From: Aldehydirespirator sp965221215
Lineage (GTDB): Bacteria > Actinomycetota > Acidimicrobiia > Acidimicrobiales > Aldehydirespiratoraceae
DNA length: 64,000 nt
Direction of reading: 5' to 3'
Assembly: GCA_965221215.1 (NCBI GenBank)
Contig: OZ244872.1
Coordinates: 2,108,001 to 2,172,000 of the forward strand
This document shows, in pieces, positions 31,489 to 41,043 of this stretch. The position numbers and the translations under genes were made by a program. Below the pieces are notes generated by a model that was not told the origin of the DNA, did not search any database, and saw only the letters and a list, made by a program, of their open reading frames with translations. Numbering within the stretch: position 1 is the stretch's first letter; the number at the start of each line of letters is the position of its first letter.

Positions 31489-33789
31489 CTAATGCTGTTC
31501 GACGGGCGGCAGTGGCGGCATGCCCAGGGCGTCTTGCAGGAAGCGGAGCTGGAGCATCAGCAGGTTCTCGGCCACCTCCTCCTGCGGCGTCATGTGAGTG
31601 ACACCGCTGAGCGGCAGCACGGTGTGGGGACGTCCGGCCTCGGTCAGCGCCTGCGACAGCCCCAGGGTGTGGGCGGCCACCACGTTGTCGTCGGCGAGGC
31701 CGTGGATCAGCATCAGCGGGCGCTGCAGGCCGGAGGCGAGAGGGGTGAGGTCGGTGCGCTCGTAGTTGCCGGACTCGGCCGCGGGATGGCCCAGGTAGCG
31801 CTCGGTGTAGTGGGTGTCGTAGAGGCGCCAGTCGGTGACCGGAGCGCCGGCGATGGCCGCCGCGAACACGTCGGGACGCCGCAGCACCCCCAGCGCGGCC
31901 AGGTAACCGCCGAAAGACCAGCCCCGGATGGCCACCCTCGTCAGGTCGAGGTTGTCGCAGCGGTCGGCGGCGGCGCCTAGGGCCTCGATCTGGTCCTCGA
32001 GCACGGGGCCGGCCAGATCGCCCCGCACCGCCCGCTCGAAGTCGGGGCCGCGTCCCGGTGTGCCCCGGCCGTCGACGACCAGCACGCAGAAGCCCTGGTC
32101 CGCGAACCACTGCGAGGTGTGGAACAGCGCCTCGGCCCGCTGTACCCGCTGGGCGTGGGGCCCGCCGTAGGGGTCGAGCAGCACCGGCAGCGGGCCGTCG
32201 TCGTTGCGCCCGACGCCGGCAGCGGGCATCACGATGGCCGAGACGAGCCGGCGAGGTCCGAGCTCGACAATCTCGACGTTGAGCTCCAGACCCGGTTCGG
32301 CTGCATGGGAGGCGATGCGCAGGCCGCGGCCGTTGGGCTGGGACGACGGCGCAGGAACGGCGCGGGGCCCAGCCGTGCGCTGGTCTCCGGCGACCGGAGG
32401 CGGCGATGTCCGCGGTGTGGCGCAGGGGCCACTCGGTGGGGCACCGGGCTGGAGCGAGTGGACCGTGCAGTGCCGGCCGGGATGGTCGAGCGAGCGGCTG
32501 ACGATGACAACGGTGTCGCCGCCCGCGGCGATGCCGTTGACGCCCGAGCCGGCGGTGAGCCATTCGACCGTCCCGTCCCAGCCCACCCGGGCGGCGTGAA
32601 CCTCGGCCGGATCGGCCGAGGCGGTGACGACCGCGCCAGCGTCGTCGGCGTGGTGCACGGCCCGGATCTGGATGTGGTCGCCGGTGAGCGGCTCGCCGTC
32701 GGCGCACAGTTTCCGGGCCGGGCCGCGGTCCTCCACCGTGACCAGTCGACCGGCCACCAGCCGGGGCACGCCGGGCACGAGCTCCACCCAGGCATCGTCG
32801 CTGACCGCTCTCAGCAGCCGGCAGTCGCCCGTGTCGGGGTCGGCCCGCAGCACTGCGAGGGTGCGCTGGTCCCTGGTCTGCACCGTCAGGATCAGCCCGT
32901 CGCTGCTCCACCGCACGTCGGCCAGGTACTCCCAGCCGCCCTCGTGGAAGGCCACGTCCACCCGACCGGCGGCCTTGCCGCCCGAGTTGCTGTCTCCAAC
33001 GCCGGGCCCCGTGCCGATATCGAAGATCGCCAGGCTCACCGCGGCGTTGGCTTTGCCCGCGGCCGGGTAGCGGATCTCGGCTGGCTCGCGGCCCGGCGAC
33101 GCCGGATCGGCGATCCACCATCTGGCCACGGCCGAGGTGTCCACCCGAGCGGCCAGCAGCCTCCGGCCGTCGGGGGACCACCAGTGCCCGGTGGTTCGGC
33201 CCATCTCCTCCGCGGCCACGAACTCCGCTGCGCCCCAGCTCACGGTCTCGCCGGACTCGTGTGCGATCAGCCGGTCGCCGCTGGAATCACCGGTCACCCG
33301 CAGCGAGGAACCCGCCACATAGGCCACCCGGGCGCAGTCGGGCGCCAGCCGAGGGTCGAACCCGCCCGGCGCCGCATCCAGCGGCTCCGGCGCAACCTCG
33401 GCGGTGAGGCTCACCCGCCACAGGCACCCGCCCAGCGCGAACGCGGCGGCGGTCAGTGAAGCATCGGCGTCATAGGAGACGATGCCCTCGGCCGTCTCCC
33501 GCACCCGCTCGCGCCGGGCCCGCTCGGCCGCGGGCACATCGCCGCCGTCACCGGCACCCGTGTTCTCGCCGTCGCGCCGTCTAGCGAGATCTCGCGGGTC
33601 GGCGACCAGACGCTCGACCCCCGTGGCCACATCGAGCACCCACAGCGAGTTGACCGCATCGAGTGGACCCGACGAGCGCAGAAAGGCCACCCGGGCCCCG
33701 TCGCCGGACACCCGGATGTTGCGGGGCTCGCCCAGCGTGAACCGCCGGGTGCGAGCCTGGCGCCTGGGAAACGACTCGGACCCGTCCAC
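31489..33789 (-). CDS. S9 serine peptidase, dipeptidyl-peptidase-IV-like
   Basis: A 766-residue two-domain protein: an N-terminal beta propeller (to about residue 520) and a C-terminal alpha/beta hydrolase. AAEEMGRTTGHWWSPDG carries the double-Glu motif that holds the substrate N terminus in DPP-IV relatives. GWSFGGYLA has the nucleophile, HGLADDNV the Asp and SGVTHMTP the His. No signal peptide is seen, so it should act on oligopeptides in the cytoplasm. It probably removes X-Pro or X-Ala dipeptides. The GTG start at 33789 has AGGG upstream and lies 44 bp after bfr. Confidence 0.9.
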   Translation of the reverse strand: MDGSESFPRRQARTRRFTLGEPRNIRVSGDGARVAFLRSSGPLDAVNSLWVLDVATGVERLVADPRDLARRRDGENTGAGDGGDVPAAERARRERVRETAEGIVSYDADASLTAAAFALGGCLWRVSLTAEVAPEPLDAAPGGFDPRLAPDCARVAYVAGSSLRVTGDSSGDRLIAHESGETVSWGAAEFVAAEEMGRTTGHWWSPDGRRLLAARVDTSAVARWWIADPASPGREPAEIRYPAAGKANAAVSLAIFDIGTGPGVGDSNSGGKAAGRVDVAFHEGGWEYLADVRWSSDGLILTVQTRDQRTLAVLRADPDTGDCRLLRAVSDDAWVELVPGVPRLVAGRLVTVEDRGPARKLCADGEPLTGDHIQIRAVHHADDAGAVVTASADPAEVHAARVGWDGTVEWLTAGSGVNGIAAGGDTVVIVSRSLDHPGRHCTVHSLQPGAPPSGPCATPRTSPPPVAGDQRTAGPRAVPAPSSQPNGRGLRIASHAAEPGLELNVEIVELGPRRLVSAIVMPAAGVGRNDDGPLPVLLDPYGGPHAQRVQRAEALFHTSQWFADQGFCVLVVDGRGTPGRGPDFERAVRGDLAGPVLEDQIEALGAAADRCDNLDLTRVAIRGWSFGGYLAALGVLRRPDVFAAAIAGAPVTDWRLYDTHYTERYLGHPAAESGNYERTDLTPLASGLQRPLMLIHGLADDNVVAAHTLGLSQALTEAGRPHTVLPLSGVTHMTPQEEVAENLLMLQLRFLQDALGMPPLPPVEQH

Positions 33790-33833
33790 CCGGCCCTGCT
33801 CGCTCTATGTCCCAACCCCCGCGGGCGGGGTGA

Positions 33834-34304
33834 TCAGTCGCCCAGCTGGGCCTGGAGGTAGTTCTGGATGCCGATGTCGGCGATGGCGCTCTGCTGGGTC
33901 TCGATCCAGTCGAGATGCTGCTCCTCGCCCACCAGCAGATGCTCGAGCAACTCTCGGGTGCCGATGTCGCCGTGCTCCTCGGCCAGGGCCACGCCCCGGC
34001 GGTAGCGCTCGATGGCGGACACCTCCAGCAGACGGTCGTTCTCCATCTGCTCCTCGACGGTCTTGCCGGCCCGCACGCTGGCCAGGCTCTCCAGCCTGGG
34101 CAATCCGTCGAGGTAGAGGATCCGATCCATCAGCTTCTCGGCGTCGTGCATCTCCTCGATGGACTCCTCGCGCATTTTGGCGGCCAGCCGGGTCCATCCC
34201 CAGTCCTCGCACACCTTGGAGTTGACGAAGTACTGGTTGATGGCGGTGACCTCGGCGGCCAGAGCCTCGTTGAGGAACTCGATGATCTCCGGTGAACCTT
34301 GCAT
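33834..34304 (-). CDS. bfr: Bacterioferritin
   Basis: A 156-residue four-helix ferritin that stores iron as a 24-mer. Ferroxidase ligands are Glu18 (AAEVTAINQYF), Glu51 with His54 (EEMHDAEK), Glu94-type (ENDRLLEVSAIE) and Glu127 with His130 (GEEQHLDW). Met52 is the haem ligand of true bacterioferritins. The end QNYLQAQLGD is also typical. It follows the FAD oxidoreductase gene by 30 bp, so transcription from the iron-box promoter at 35762 is possible. Confidence 0.96.
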   Translation of the reverse strand: MQGSPEIIEFLNEALAAEVTAINQYFVNSKVCEDWGWTRLAAKMREESIEEMHDAEKLMDRILYLDGLPRLESLASVRAGKTVEEQMENDRLLEVSAIERYRRGVALAEEHGDIGTRELLEHLLVGEEQHLDWIETQQSAIADIGIQNYLQAQLGD

Positions 34305-34334
34305 GGCGCAACCCTAACCCCAAATTGGGCGCGG

Positions 34335-35723
34335 TCAGTCCTCCACGACGTGGGCGGCGAAGCGGTCCAGCGACCGGTCCCAGGCAGCCTCATCCACTGC
34401 GCCGCCCGAACCCACCGACTGGGCCGCGGCCTCGCCCATGGCCAGCACATGGTGCAGGTTGTCGAGCACGCCTAGCCCGTGGCGTCCCAGCGACACGATG
34501 CGGTCCGCCACCAGCGACCGCAGCCACGAGTCGACGGTGGCCCGGTCGCCCATCGTGGCCGTCTCGTAGACGGGGTAGACCGCGGGCAGCCGCCGGACCT
34601 CTACCGCCTCCAACGCTGGGATCTCCAAACCCATCTGTGCCATGTCCGCGGCCACCAGCTCGCCTAGTTGATCCGCCGGGCGCTGCCACAACTCGTCGCC
34701 GGGCCAGCAGGGAATCTCAGCGCAGAGCACGGTGCGCGCCGGCGGGTCGTCGCCGTTGCGATAGTTCTTCGGCTCCGACAGCCGGGACACGACCGTCTCC
34801 GGACCCGGGAAGTAGTGGGCATCGAAAGGGGTGAACCGGTCGCGGCCCACCACCAGGTAGACGAGCACCACGGCTCTGCTCCGACAGCGTTGCAGGGCCT
34901 CGACCACCGCCGGCGGCGGAGACGGATCGACCGCAGCCGCCAGCGCCGGAACCGGCATGGTGGTCAGCACCGCGTCCGCGTCGAGCACCCCGCCGTTGAG
35001 GCTCACCGACACCGAGTCCTCGGCTGACCGAAGCCCCAGCACACGAGTCCCGAGTCGCAGGTCGACGCCCAGTTCGACCGCGAGATCCGCCAGCGTCTCA
35101 CTGAGTTGGCCGTAGCCCCGGCGGGGATACAGGAAGCTGCGCCCCTGGGGTCTCGCCGCCCTCGCCAACCGCCTCAGGATGTCGCCCGCCCCGGTGGCCG
35201 ACACTCTCCGGCGAGCCAGGTCGCGGTCGAGCTGGTCGGGCTCTGTGCCGTAGAGCTTGCGAGCGTAGGGCGCGTAGAACTCGCAGGCCACCGTAGGTCC
35301 CAGCCGGAGGGCCACCTCCTCGGCAAACGTGGCCGGGTCGGCACTGCGGCGGTGCAGCGGCGCCGCGGCTGCGTCGAGCGCGGCGCGCGCCGCGAACGAC
35401 GGCGGCAGGTGGCGCACCATGTCGCCCGCCCGCAGCGGGAAGGCGACCCACCGACCACCCAAGCGGATCCGGCCGTTGCGGGGCCGCACCTGCAGGTCGG
35501 ACCCGAGCCTCGACCGGAACAGTTCCAAGAACCGCTCGTCGGTGGCGGGATGCAGCCGGTGCGAGCCATGGTCGACCCTCTGGCCCGCTACGTCGAAGCT
35601 TCCGGCCATACCGCCCACGGTGCGCTGCGCCTCCACCACCACGCATCGATGGCCTGCCTGTGCGCTGCGTATGGCTGCCATGAGTCCAGCCGGGCCAGCG
35701 CCCACGACGACGATCTCAGCCAT
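34335..35723 (-). CDS. FAD-dependent amine-oxidase-like oxidoreductase
   Basis: A 462-residue flavoprotein. VVVGAGPAGLMAAIRSAQAG at the N terminus binds the ADP part of FAD, and VVVEAQRTVGGMAGS completes it, as in phytoene desaturase, protoporphyrinogen oxidase and UDP-galactopyranose-mutase-like proteins. ISLGRHGLGVLDNLHH-type C-terminal residues (SLGRHGLGVLDN) form the second FAD motif. The substrate is unknown. The neighbouring sugar-nucleotide epimerase, sharing its promoter, favours a role in sugar-nucleotide or glycan chemistry; bfr downstream would fit a haem-related role. I cannot choose. Confidence 0.82.
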   Translation of the reverse strand: MAEIVVVGAGPAGLMAAIRSAQAGHRCVVVEAQRTVGGMAGSFDVAGQRVDHGSHRLHPATDERFLELFRSRLGSDLQVRPRNGRIRLGGRWVAFPLRAGDMVRHLPPSFAARAALDAAAAPLHRRSADPATFAEEVALRLGPTVACEFYAPYARKLYGTEPDQLDRDLARRRVSATGAGDILRRLARAARPQGRSFLYPRRGYGQLSETLADLAVELGVDLRLGTRVLGLRSAEDSVSVSLNGGVLDADAVLTTMPVPALAAAVDPSPPPAVVEALQRCRSRAVVLVYLVVGRDRFTPFDAHYFPGPETVVSRLSEPKNYRNGDDPPARTVLCAEIPCWPGDELWQRPADQLGELVAADMAQMGLEIPALEAVEVRRLPAVYPVYETATMGDRATVDSWLRSLVADRIVSLGRHGLGVLDNLHHVLAMGEAAAQSVGSGGAVDEAAWDRSLDRFAAHVVED

Positions 35724-35761
35724 GCGGGCCGGTCCAGTTTCTCATCGGGCCACAGTTCTTG

Positions 35762-35775
35762 TAAGGTATGCCTAA
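35762..35775. promoter_or_regulatory. DtxR/IdeR-like iron box between divergent genes
   Basis: TAAGGTATGCCTAA is a near-palindrome (AGGT-AT-GCCT) resembling the diphtheria-toxin-repressor operator. The 11-mer AGGTATGCCTA recurs exactly at 42996-43006 upstream of the FEA1-like gene. It overlaps the epimerase start and lies 39 bp from the FAD oxidoreductase start, so an iron repressor bound here could control both directions, bfr included. Confidence 0.6.
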
Positions 35776-36824
35776 TGTCTGCTATAACGCTCAGTGAATA
35801 TACCAGCACTCGCCGCCGTCAGGGCCGGGTGGCGGTGGTGACGGGAGCGGCCGGATTCATCGGCTCCCATCTCGTCGACCTCCTCCTCGATCAAGGACAC
35901 ACGGTGATCGGACTGGACTCCCTCGACCCTGCCTACAGCCCGGCCCAGAAGCGGGCCAACCTTGCGGCGGCCGAGCAGCGCCCGTCGTTCCGGCTGGTGG
36001 TCGACGACCTCCGGCGCGCCGATCTCGCCGGGCTGTTCGCTGGGGCCGCAACGGTGTACCACCTCGCGGCCCGAGCCGGCGTGCAGGATTCGTGGCGACA
36101 GGGCGTCACCGACACCTGGGAGGTCAACGTGGCCGGCACCCAGGCCGTGCTCGACGCGGCACTGACCGCTGGCGCCGGGCGGGTGGTGCTGGCGTCGAGT
36201 TCGTCCGTCTACGGCGAGACGGCCGCACCCGGCGGACCGCGAATCGTGAATCCGATCAGCCCCTACGGCGCCTCCAAAGCCGCCTGCGAGCACCTGGCCG
36301 GCGTCTACGACGGCAGGGGCCTCGAAGTGGTCACGCTCAGATACTTCACTGTCTACGGACCCCGGCAGCGCCCCGACATGGCCATGCACCGGATGTTCGA
36401 GGCGACCCGGGCCGACGGGCCGACCTTCTCGCGGAGAGGCTCCGGCGAGCAGACCCGCGAGTTCACGTTCGTTGGCGACGTGGCCCGAGCGACCGCGGCG
36501 GCCGCGGCAGTCCCGGCCGCCGCCGGGCGGGCGTTCGACATCGGAGGCGGTGCCCGCCACTCGCTGAACGACGTGATCGCCGCGGTGGACGCAGTGTCCG
36601 GAGCCGCGGTGCGAGTGCGGACCGTGCCCCGACCGGCCGGCGATCCTCAGGCGACGTCCGCCGACGCCGACCCGGCTCGCCGGTTGCTGGGCTGGAGGCC
36701 CGTCACCTCGCTGCGTCGGGGCTTGGCCGAGCAGGGGGCATGGCATCGGCAGCGGCGCAGCCCGACGACGCGCCCGCCGGCTGCTCAGCCCGGCTCGGCG
36801 CAGTCCGTGCCGGCCGCGATCTGA
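35775..36824 (+). CDS. NAD-dependent sugar-nucleotide epimerase/dehydratase
   Basis: A 349-residue extended SDR. VVTGAAGFIGSHLVDLLL binds NAD; ASSSSVYGE and PYGASKAACEHL carry the catalytic Ser, Tyr and Lys; TLRYFTVYGPRQRPDMA and REFTFVGDVA are substrate-site motifs of UDP-glucose 4-epimerase/UDP-glucuronate epimerase relatives. The C-terminal 35 residues are unrelated low-complexity sequence. ATG 35775 lies within an iron box, so the transcript must be nearly leaderless or start further down. The 3' end overlaps the convergent membrane-protein gene by 40 bp. Confidence 0.86.
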   Translation: MSAITLSEYTSTRRRQGRVAVVTGAAGFIGSHLVDLLLDQGHTVIGLDSLDPAYSPAQKRANLAAAEQRPSFRLVVDDLRRADLAGLFAGAATVYHLAARAGVQDSWRQGVTDTWEVNVAGTQAVLDAALTAGAGRVVLASSSSVYGETAAPGGPRIVNPISPYGASKAACEHLAGVYDGRGLEVVTLRYFTVYGPRQRPDMAMHRMFEATRADGPTFSRRGSGEQTREFTFVGDVARATAAAAAVPAAAGRAFDIGGGARHSLNDVIAAVDAVSGAAVRVRTVPRPAGDPQATSADADPARRLLGWRPVTSLRRGLAEQGAWHRQRRSPTTRPPAAQPGSAQSVPAAI

Positions 36825-38269
36825 GCCGCCCCAGGCTCAGCAGTTGCTCGACGTGTGCCACCGCGAGCGGCACTGCCTGGACCGGGCCGCGAGGTGAACC
36901 ACCCCCACACTCCCGCCGCGGCCACCACCACCGCCCACGCGACGGTCAGCGCCACCGAGCCGCCCTCGAAGTGGCGATGGTCGGGCAGCAGGGCCGACCA
37001 CACCTGGTAGACGGGATTGGCGGTCTCCTCGAAGTCCACCACGAGGGTGCGTCTGCCGGTTGACGCCTCGACGACCAGCCACAGCCAGCTGAAGATCCCC
37101 ACCAGGCAGCCCCCCAGCGCCAGCCGCTGAATCCCGCGCCGCCGGTCGGCCAGCATGGCCACCGCCACCACCGCCACCGGAAGCACCGCCACCACCTGGC
37201 GGCCCGGCCACCACCAGCCGTGCATGGTCAGCGCCGCCCAGGTCGCCACCGCGTACCCGGCCCCGAACACGGCCAGCAGGATGGCCCAGCCCGGCGGGCG
37301 GCGGCGGGCCAGCGCGGCCAGGGACGGCACGGCCAGCAGATAGGCGGGGGTCCAGGCGGCCAGCCCGAAGCCGCGGTCGGCCAGCAGGCCGATCAGGCGC
37401 CGGCTGCGTCCCAGGTAGTCGGGATCGCTTCCCAGCACCAGCAGCTCACCGTCGACGAAGTGGTCGCCGCTGGCATAGGCGGTCCAGCCGCCATAGACGC
37501 TGCGATGGAAGGCGAGGTAGACGGCACCGGCGACAGCCAAGACCGCTAGATCCACAACAAGCTGCCGCCTGCGGTCGGGCCACGACCTGACTGCCAGCGC
37601 CCCCGCGAGCACCGCGGCCACCGGCACGAACTTCACCGACAGCCACGGCAGGGCCACAATGCTCGCCAGGGCCGCCACCCGACCGGCGCCCGCCCCGGCG
37701 CGCTCCGGCGACGCGGTGACCGCGGCCAGTCCGAGCACCACGCACAGCGCGGCCGGCATCTCGGGATAGACCTGGGTGGCGTAGCCCACCAGCGGCGGCG
37801 CGGCGAAGAAGGCACCCACCACCACAGCGCCCACCCCCACCCCGACCCCGAAGCGGCGGACCGCCAGCCACAGCGTGGCCGCGGCGGTGGCGGCTGCGAT
37901 CGCGGCCAGCGCGGCCTTGGCCGCCACCCAGCCGCCCAGCCGCATCGGCACCGCCAGCAGCGCGGGCAGCAGCGGATCGTGGGGGCTGACCCGCCGGCCC
38001 GTGTCGTCGAGGTCGATGGTCTGGGGGTTCAGGCTGATCTCGTGGTAGGGCTCGAAGCGCCGCTCGGCCAGCTCGTCGCTGATGTCGAGGTCGAAGTCCT
38101 CGCCGATGCTGATGGCCGTGGTCAGGTACTGGGGCTCATCCGCGGTCACCCTGGCGCCGTAGGTGGCGCGGGCGCCGATGGCGGGCAACGCTATGGCGAA
38201 GGTCCATACCGCCACCGCGGCCATGGCCAGTGCGAGCCTCGAAGGTTGGACCGAGAGCAGGCGCCTCAC
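36785..38269 (-). CDS. Polytopic membrane glycosyltransferase-like protein (GT-C fold)
   Basis: A 494-residue protein with about ten to eleven membrane helices. TADEPQYLTTAISIGEDFD in the first extracytoplasmic loop carries the acidic Asp-Glu pair typical of GT-C enzymes such as ArnT and protein mannosyltransferases, which use lipid-linked sugars. A second soluble loop includes RVSPHDPLLPALLAVP. GTG 38269 overlaps the fbpB stop (GTGA), so it is co-translated with the iron permease, an odd pairing. The C-terminal 40 residues are low complexity. Confidence 0.72.
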   Translation of the reverse strand: MRRLLSVQPSRLALAMAAVAVWTFAIALPAIGARATYGARVTADEPQYLTTAISIGEDFDLDISDELAERRFEPYHEISLNPQTIDLDDTGRRVSPHDPLLPALLAVPMRLGGWVAAKAALAAIAAATAAATLWLAVRRFGVGVGVGAVVVGAFFAAPPLVGYATQVYPEMPAALCVVLGLAAVTASPERAGAGAGRVAALASIVALPWLSVKFVPVAAVLAGALAVRSWPDRRRQLVVDLAVLAVAGAVYLAFHRSVYGGWTAYASGDHFVDGELLVLGSDPDYLGRSRRLIGLLADRGFGLAAWTPAYLLAVPSLAALARRRPPGWAILLAVFGAGYAVATWAALTMHGWWWPGRQVVAVLPVAVVAVAMLADRRRGIQRLALGGCLVGIFSWLWLVVEASTGRRTLVVDFEETANPVYQVWSALLPDHRHFEGGSVALTVAWAVVVAAAGVWGWFTSRPGPGSAARGGTRRATAEPGAAQIAAGTDCAEPG

Positions 38270-39921
38270 AGCAGGTGGTCGCGGCGGATCACCAGGAACC
38301 ACGTCAACACGAACGACAGGGCGACCAGCACCACGGCCATGATCCCGGCCTCGGCGATGAAGGCGTCCTCGAAGGAGCTGAAGATCCGGGTGGCCAACGT
38401 CGAGAATCCCAGCGGCGACACGAACAGGCTGATAGGCAGCTCCTTCATCACCGACAGCAGCACCAGGCCCGTGGCGGCCAGCAGGCCCGGCCCCATCATG
38501 GGCAGGTCGACGGCAACGAAGCGGCGCAGCCGCCCGGCGCCAAGGATCCGAGCCGAGTCATGGAGCCGTTCGGGGACGCCGCGGACCGCCACCAGCGTCA
38601 CCCCCATGGCCAGCGAGCCGAAGCGGACCATGTAGGCGAAGATCAGCAGGGCCATGGTGTCGTTGAACAACTCGAACGCCAGATCCGACCGCAATGTCCA
38701 GAACCGCATCGACAACGCGATGAGGATGCCGGGCAGGGCGAAGGTGCTGATCACCAGCGCGTGGGCGAACGAGCCGGCCCGAGACCGGTACCGGCCCACC
38801 AGCAGGGCTATGGGCAGCACCGCCGCGGTGGACACGACCGCCGCGGCCACGCTGACGCCGAGGGTGTTGACGGTGGCGTCGAGCACCTTGGAGGAGTCGA
38901 TGGTGAGGGGCCGGCCGCCGGTGGCCGACCTGATCAGGCCCCTCGCGGCCCAGTCCAGCAGCGCCACCAGGGGCGCACCCACCGCGCCGGCGGCGGCCAG
39001 GGCCGCCATGCCCAGAGCGGGCATCCGCCAGCGGCCGAGGCTGTAGATCGTCGGGCGGTTGGACCGGCCGCCGGCCGCGTCGGGCAGCCGGCGCGAGAAG
39101 CGGCGCTCGCCCAGCACCACCAGCGCGGCCAGCACCAGCAGGATCAGGCTCAGCGCCAGCGCCACCGGCGGGTTGGCGAGCTGGTTGGTGGCGATGGCCC
39201 GGGTGAGCGTGTCGTAGCGCATGAGCTGCACCGCCCCGAAGTCGCTGAGGGTGTAGAGGAACACCAGCAGCGTCCCGGCGCCCATGGCCGTGGCCGTCTG
39301 GGGCACGCAGATGCGCCAGAACACCTTCAGCGCGGTGTCGCCCAGCACTCTGGCGCTCTCCTCGAGGGTGCTGGGAAGCTGTCGCAGCCGGGCGGCCACC
39401 GGGAGGTACACGTACGGATAGGTCATCAGGGTTAGGACCAGCCACGCTCCGGTGAAGCCCCGCAGTTCTGGGGTGCGGTCCACGCCGACGCCGGCGAGCA
39501 GGTCGTTGGCCAGCCCACCGGGGTTGAGGGTGTGGATGAAGGCGGCCGCGCCGACGAAGGTGGGAAACACCAGCGGCAGCGGCATCAGGATGCGCCACAG
39601 CCTTATGAGCGGCAGGTCGGTGCGGGTGGTGAGCCAGGCCAGGGCGGTGCCGAGCACCAGCGCCGCGGCCGACACCGACACGGCCAGGCGCAGCGAGCGC
39701 CACAGCGGCCCCACGGTGCGGTCGCTGAAGAGCAGGCCGGCCGGGTCGGCCCCGGCGGCGAAGTTCCGGTACACGAGATAGGCGCCGGGGAAGGCGAAGG
39801 CCCCGGCCAGGGCCAGACCCGCCAGCCGCAGCAGCGGTGGCGCCCCGGCGGGGCGCGGCGGGGGCGTCGCGGTGTCGGCCGTCACCGGTTGAGCCTCCGC
39901 GACGCCTTGAAGATCACTCAT
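38266..39921 (-). CDS. Ferric-iron ABC transporter permease (FbpB/AfuB type)
   Basis: A 551-residue fused double permease with about 12 membrane helices and two EAA-like cytoplasmic loops (LEESARVLGDTALKVFWRI and LHDSARILGAGRLRRFVAV). This layout is that of FbpB/SfuB ferric-iron permeases. It pairs with the binding protein encoded just upstream. I find no ATPase gene next to it, so the energising subunit must come from elsewhere. The ATG at 39921 is preferred; GTG 39936 would add five residues. Confidence 0.88.
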   Translation of the reverse strand: MSDLQGVAEAQPVTADTATPPPRPAGAPPLLRLAGLALAGAFAFPGAYLVYRNFAAGADPAGLLFSDRTVGPLWRSLRLAVSVSAAALVLGTALAWLTTRTDLPLIRLWRILMPLPLVFPTFVGAAAFIHTLNPGGLANDLLAGVGVDRTPELRGFTGAWLVLTLMTYPYVYLPVAARLRQLPSTLEESARVLGDTALKVFWRICVPQTATAMGAGTLLVFLYTLSDFGAVQLMRYDTLTRAIATNQLANPPVALALSLILLVLAALVVLGERRFSRRLPDAAGGRSNRPTIYSLGRWRMPALGMAALAAAGAVGAPLVALLDWAARGLIRSATGGRPLTIDSSKVLDATVNTLGVSVAAAVVSTAAVLPIALLVGRYRSRAGSFAHALVISTFALPGILIALSMRFWTLRSDLAFELFNDTMALLIFAYMVRFGSLAMGVTLVAVRGVPERLHDSARILGAGRLRRFVAVDLPMMGPGLLAATGLVLLSVMKELPISLFVSPLGFSTLATRIFSSFEDAFIAEAGIMAVVLVALSFVLTWFLVIRRDHLL

Positions 39922-39966
39922 GGAGCATGCCGCCACCGCAACCGCCGACCACTCAACCCGGCCCGG

Positions 39967-41034
39967 CTACTGGTTGAGGATGCCGCTCGCTTCGATGATG
40001 GCGATGGTCTGCTCGAAGCCGCCCCCGAGGGCGTCGAAATCGACGCTGCCGATCTCCAGCGCCTTCAGCTCAGGGAGGATGTCGGCGGGCTCGACCCCTG
40101 CCGCCAGCGGGTACTCGAAGGTCCGCTCACTGAAGTAGCGCTGCACCGGCGCGGTCAGCAGGTAGGCGATCAAGTCGTTGGCGGCCCGACGGTTCTCGCT
40201 GCCCGCGGTGATGGTGGCGGCGGTGATGATGAGCAGCGAGCCGATGTCGTCGTCGGCCAGATCGTGGTTGGCGGCCCGGTGGCGGTCGCCCGCGGCGGCG
40301 GCCTCCTGGTACTGGTAGTAGTGGTTGACCAGGCCCATGTCGATCTCGCCCCGGCCCGCGGCCTCGACGATGGACCGGTTGTTGGGGTAGTAGCGGGCGT
40401 CGTTGGCCACCATGGCGTCGAGCCAGTCGGCGGCCACGTCGTTGCCGTACTGGTCGCGGAACACGGTGAACCAGTCGACGAACGAGCCGTTGGTGGCGGG
40501 AATGGCGACCCGGCCCCGGTAGCGCTCGTCGGCAAGGTCGAACACCGACTCGGGCAGCTCGTCGGGAGGCACCGAGTCTAGGTTGTGCACCAGGACCCGC
40601 TTGCGGCCCGAGAAGCCGATCCATGTGCCCGATCTGGAGCGGCTGTCTGCGCCGACGAGGCCCAGCACCTCGTCGTCGATGACGCCGAGCAGGGCGGCGC
40701 TCTCAAGGAACCCGACCGGGCCGGGCGAGCGCGACAAGAAGACGTCGGCCGCAGTGCGGTCGCCCTCCTCCGACATCAGCAGGGCCAGCTCGGTGGAGCT
40801 GCCCCAGCGAACCGACACGTCGGTGCCGGTCTCGCAGGCGAAGGCTTCCAGGGTGGGGCCGATCAGGTTCTCGGTCCGGCCCGAGTACACCGTGACTTGC
40901 CGGCCGTTGGACGATGCGCACTGGCCGCTGTAGATGTCGGCCGCGGTTCCGTCGAGGTAGCGGACCTCGTCCTGCCCGCACGCCCCCGCAACCAGGGCCA
41001 GGGCCACGGCTGCACTGAGAATTCGTGTGATCAT
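39967..41034 (-). CDS. Ferric-iron-binding lipoprotein (FbpA/FutA type)
   Basis: A 355-residue type II binding protein. The signal peptide ends ALVAGAC (Cys 19). QVTVYSGRTENLIGPTLEAF opens the FbpA fold; RYYPNNRSIVEAAGRGEIDM and the tyrosine run NHYYQYQEA provide the Tyr ligands that bind Fe3+ in this family. It should deliver iron to the permease encoded next. A DtxR-like box with a perfect GTTAGCCTAAC core and a TATAGT -10 lie just upstream of its start. Confidence 0.9.
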   Translation of the reverse strand: MITRILSAAVALALVAGACGQDEVRYLDGTAADIYSGQCASSNGRQVTVYSGRTENLIGPTLEAFACETGTDVSVRWGSSTELALLMSEEGDRTAADVFLSRSPGPVGFLESAALLGVIDDEVLGLVGADSRSRSGTWIGFSGRKRVLVHNLDSVPPDELPESVFDLADERYRGRVAIPATNGSFVDWFTVFRDQYGNDVAADWLDAMVANDARYYPNNRSIVEAAGRGEIDMGLVNHYYQYQEAAAAGDRHRAANHDLADDDIGSLLIITAATITAGSENRRAANDLIAYLLTAPVQRYFSERTFEYPLAAGVEPADILPELKALEIGSVDFDALGGGFEQTIAIIEASGILNQ

Positions 41035-41043
41035 GGCGCAGCA

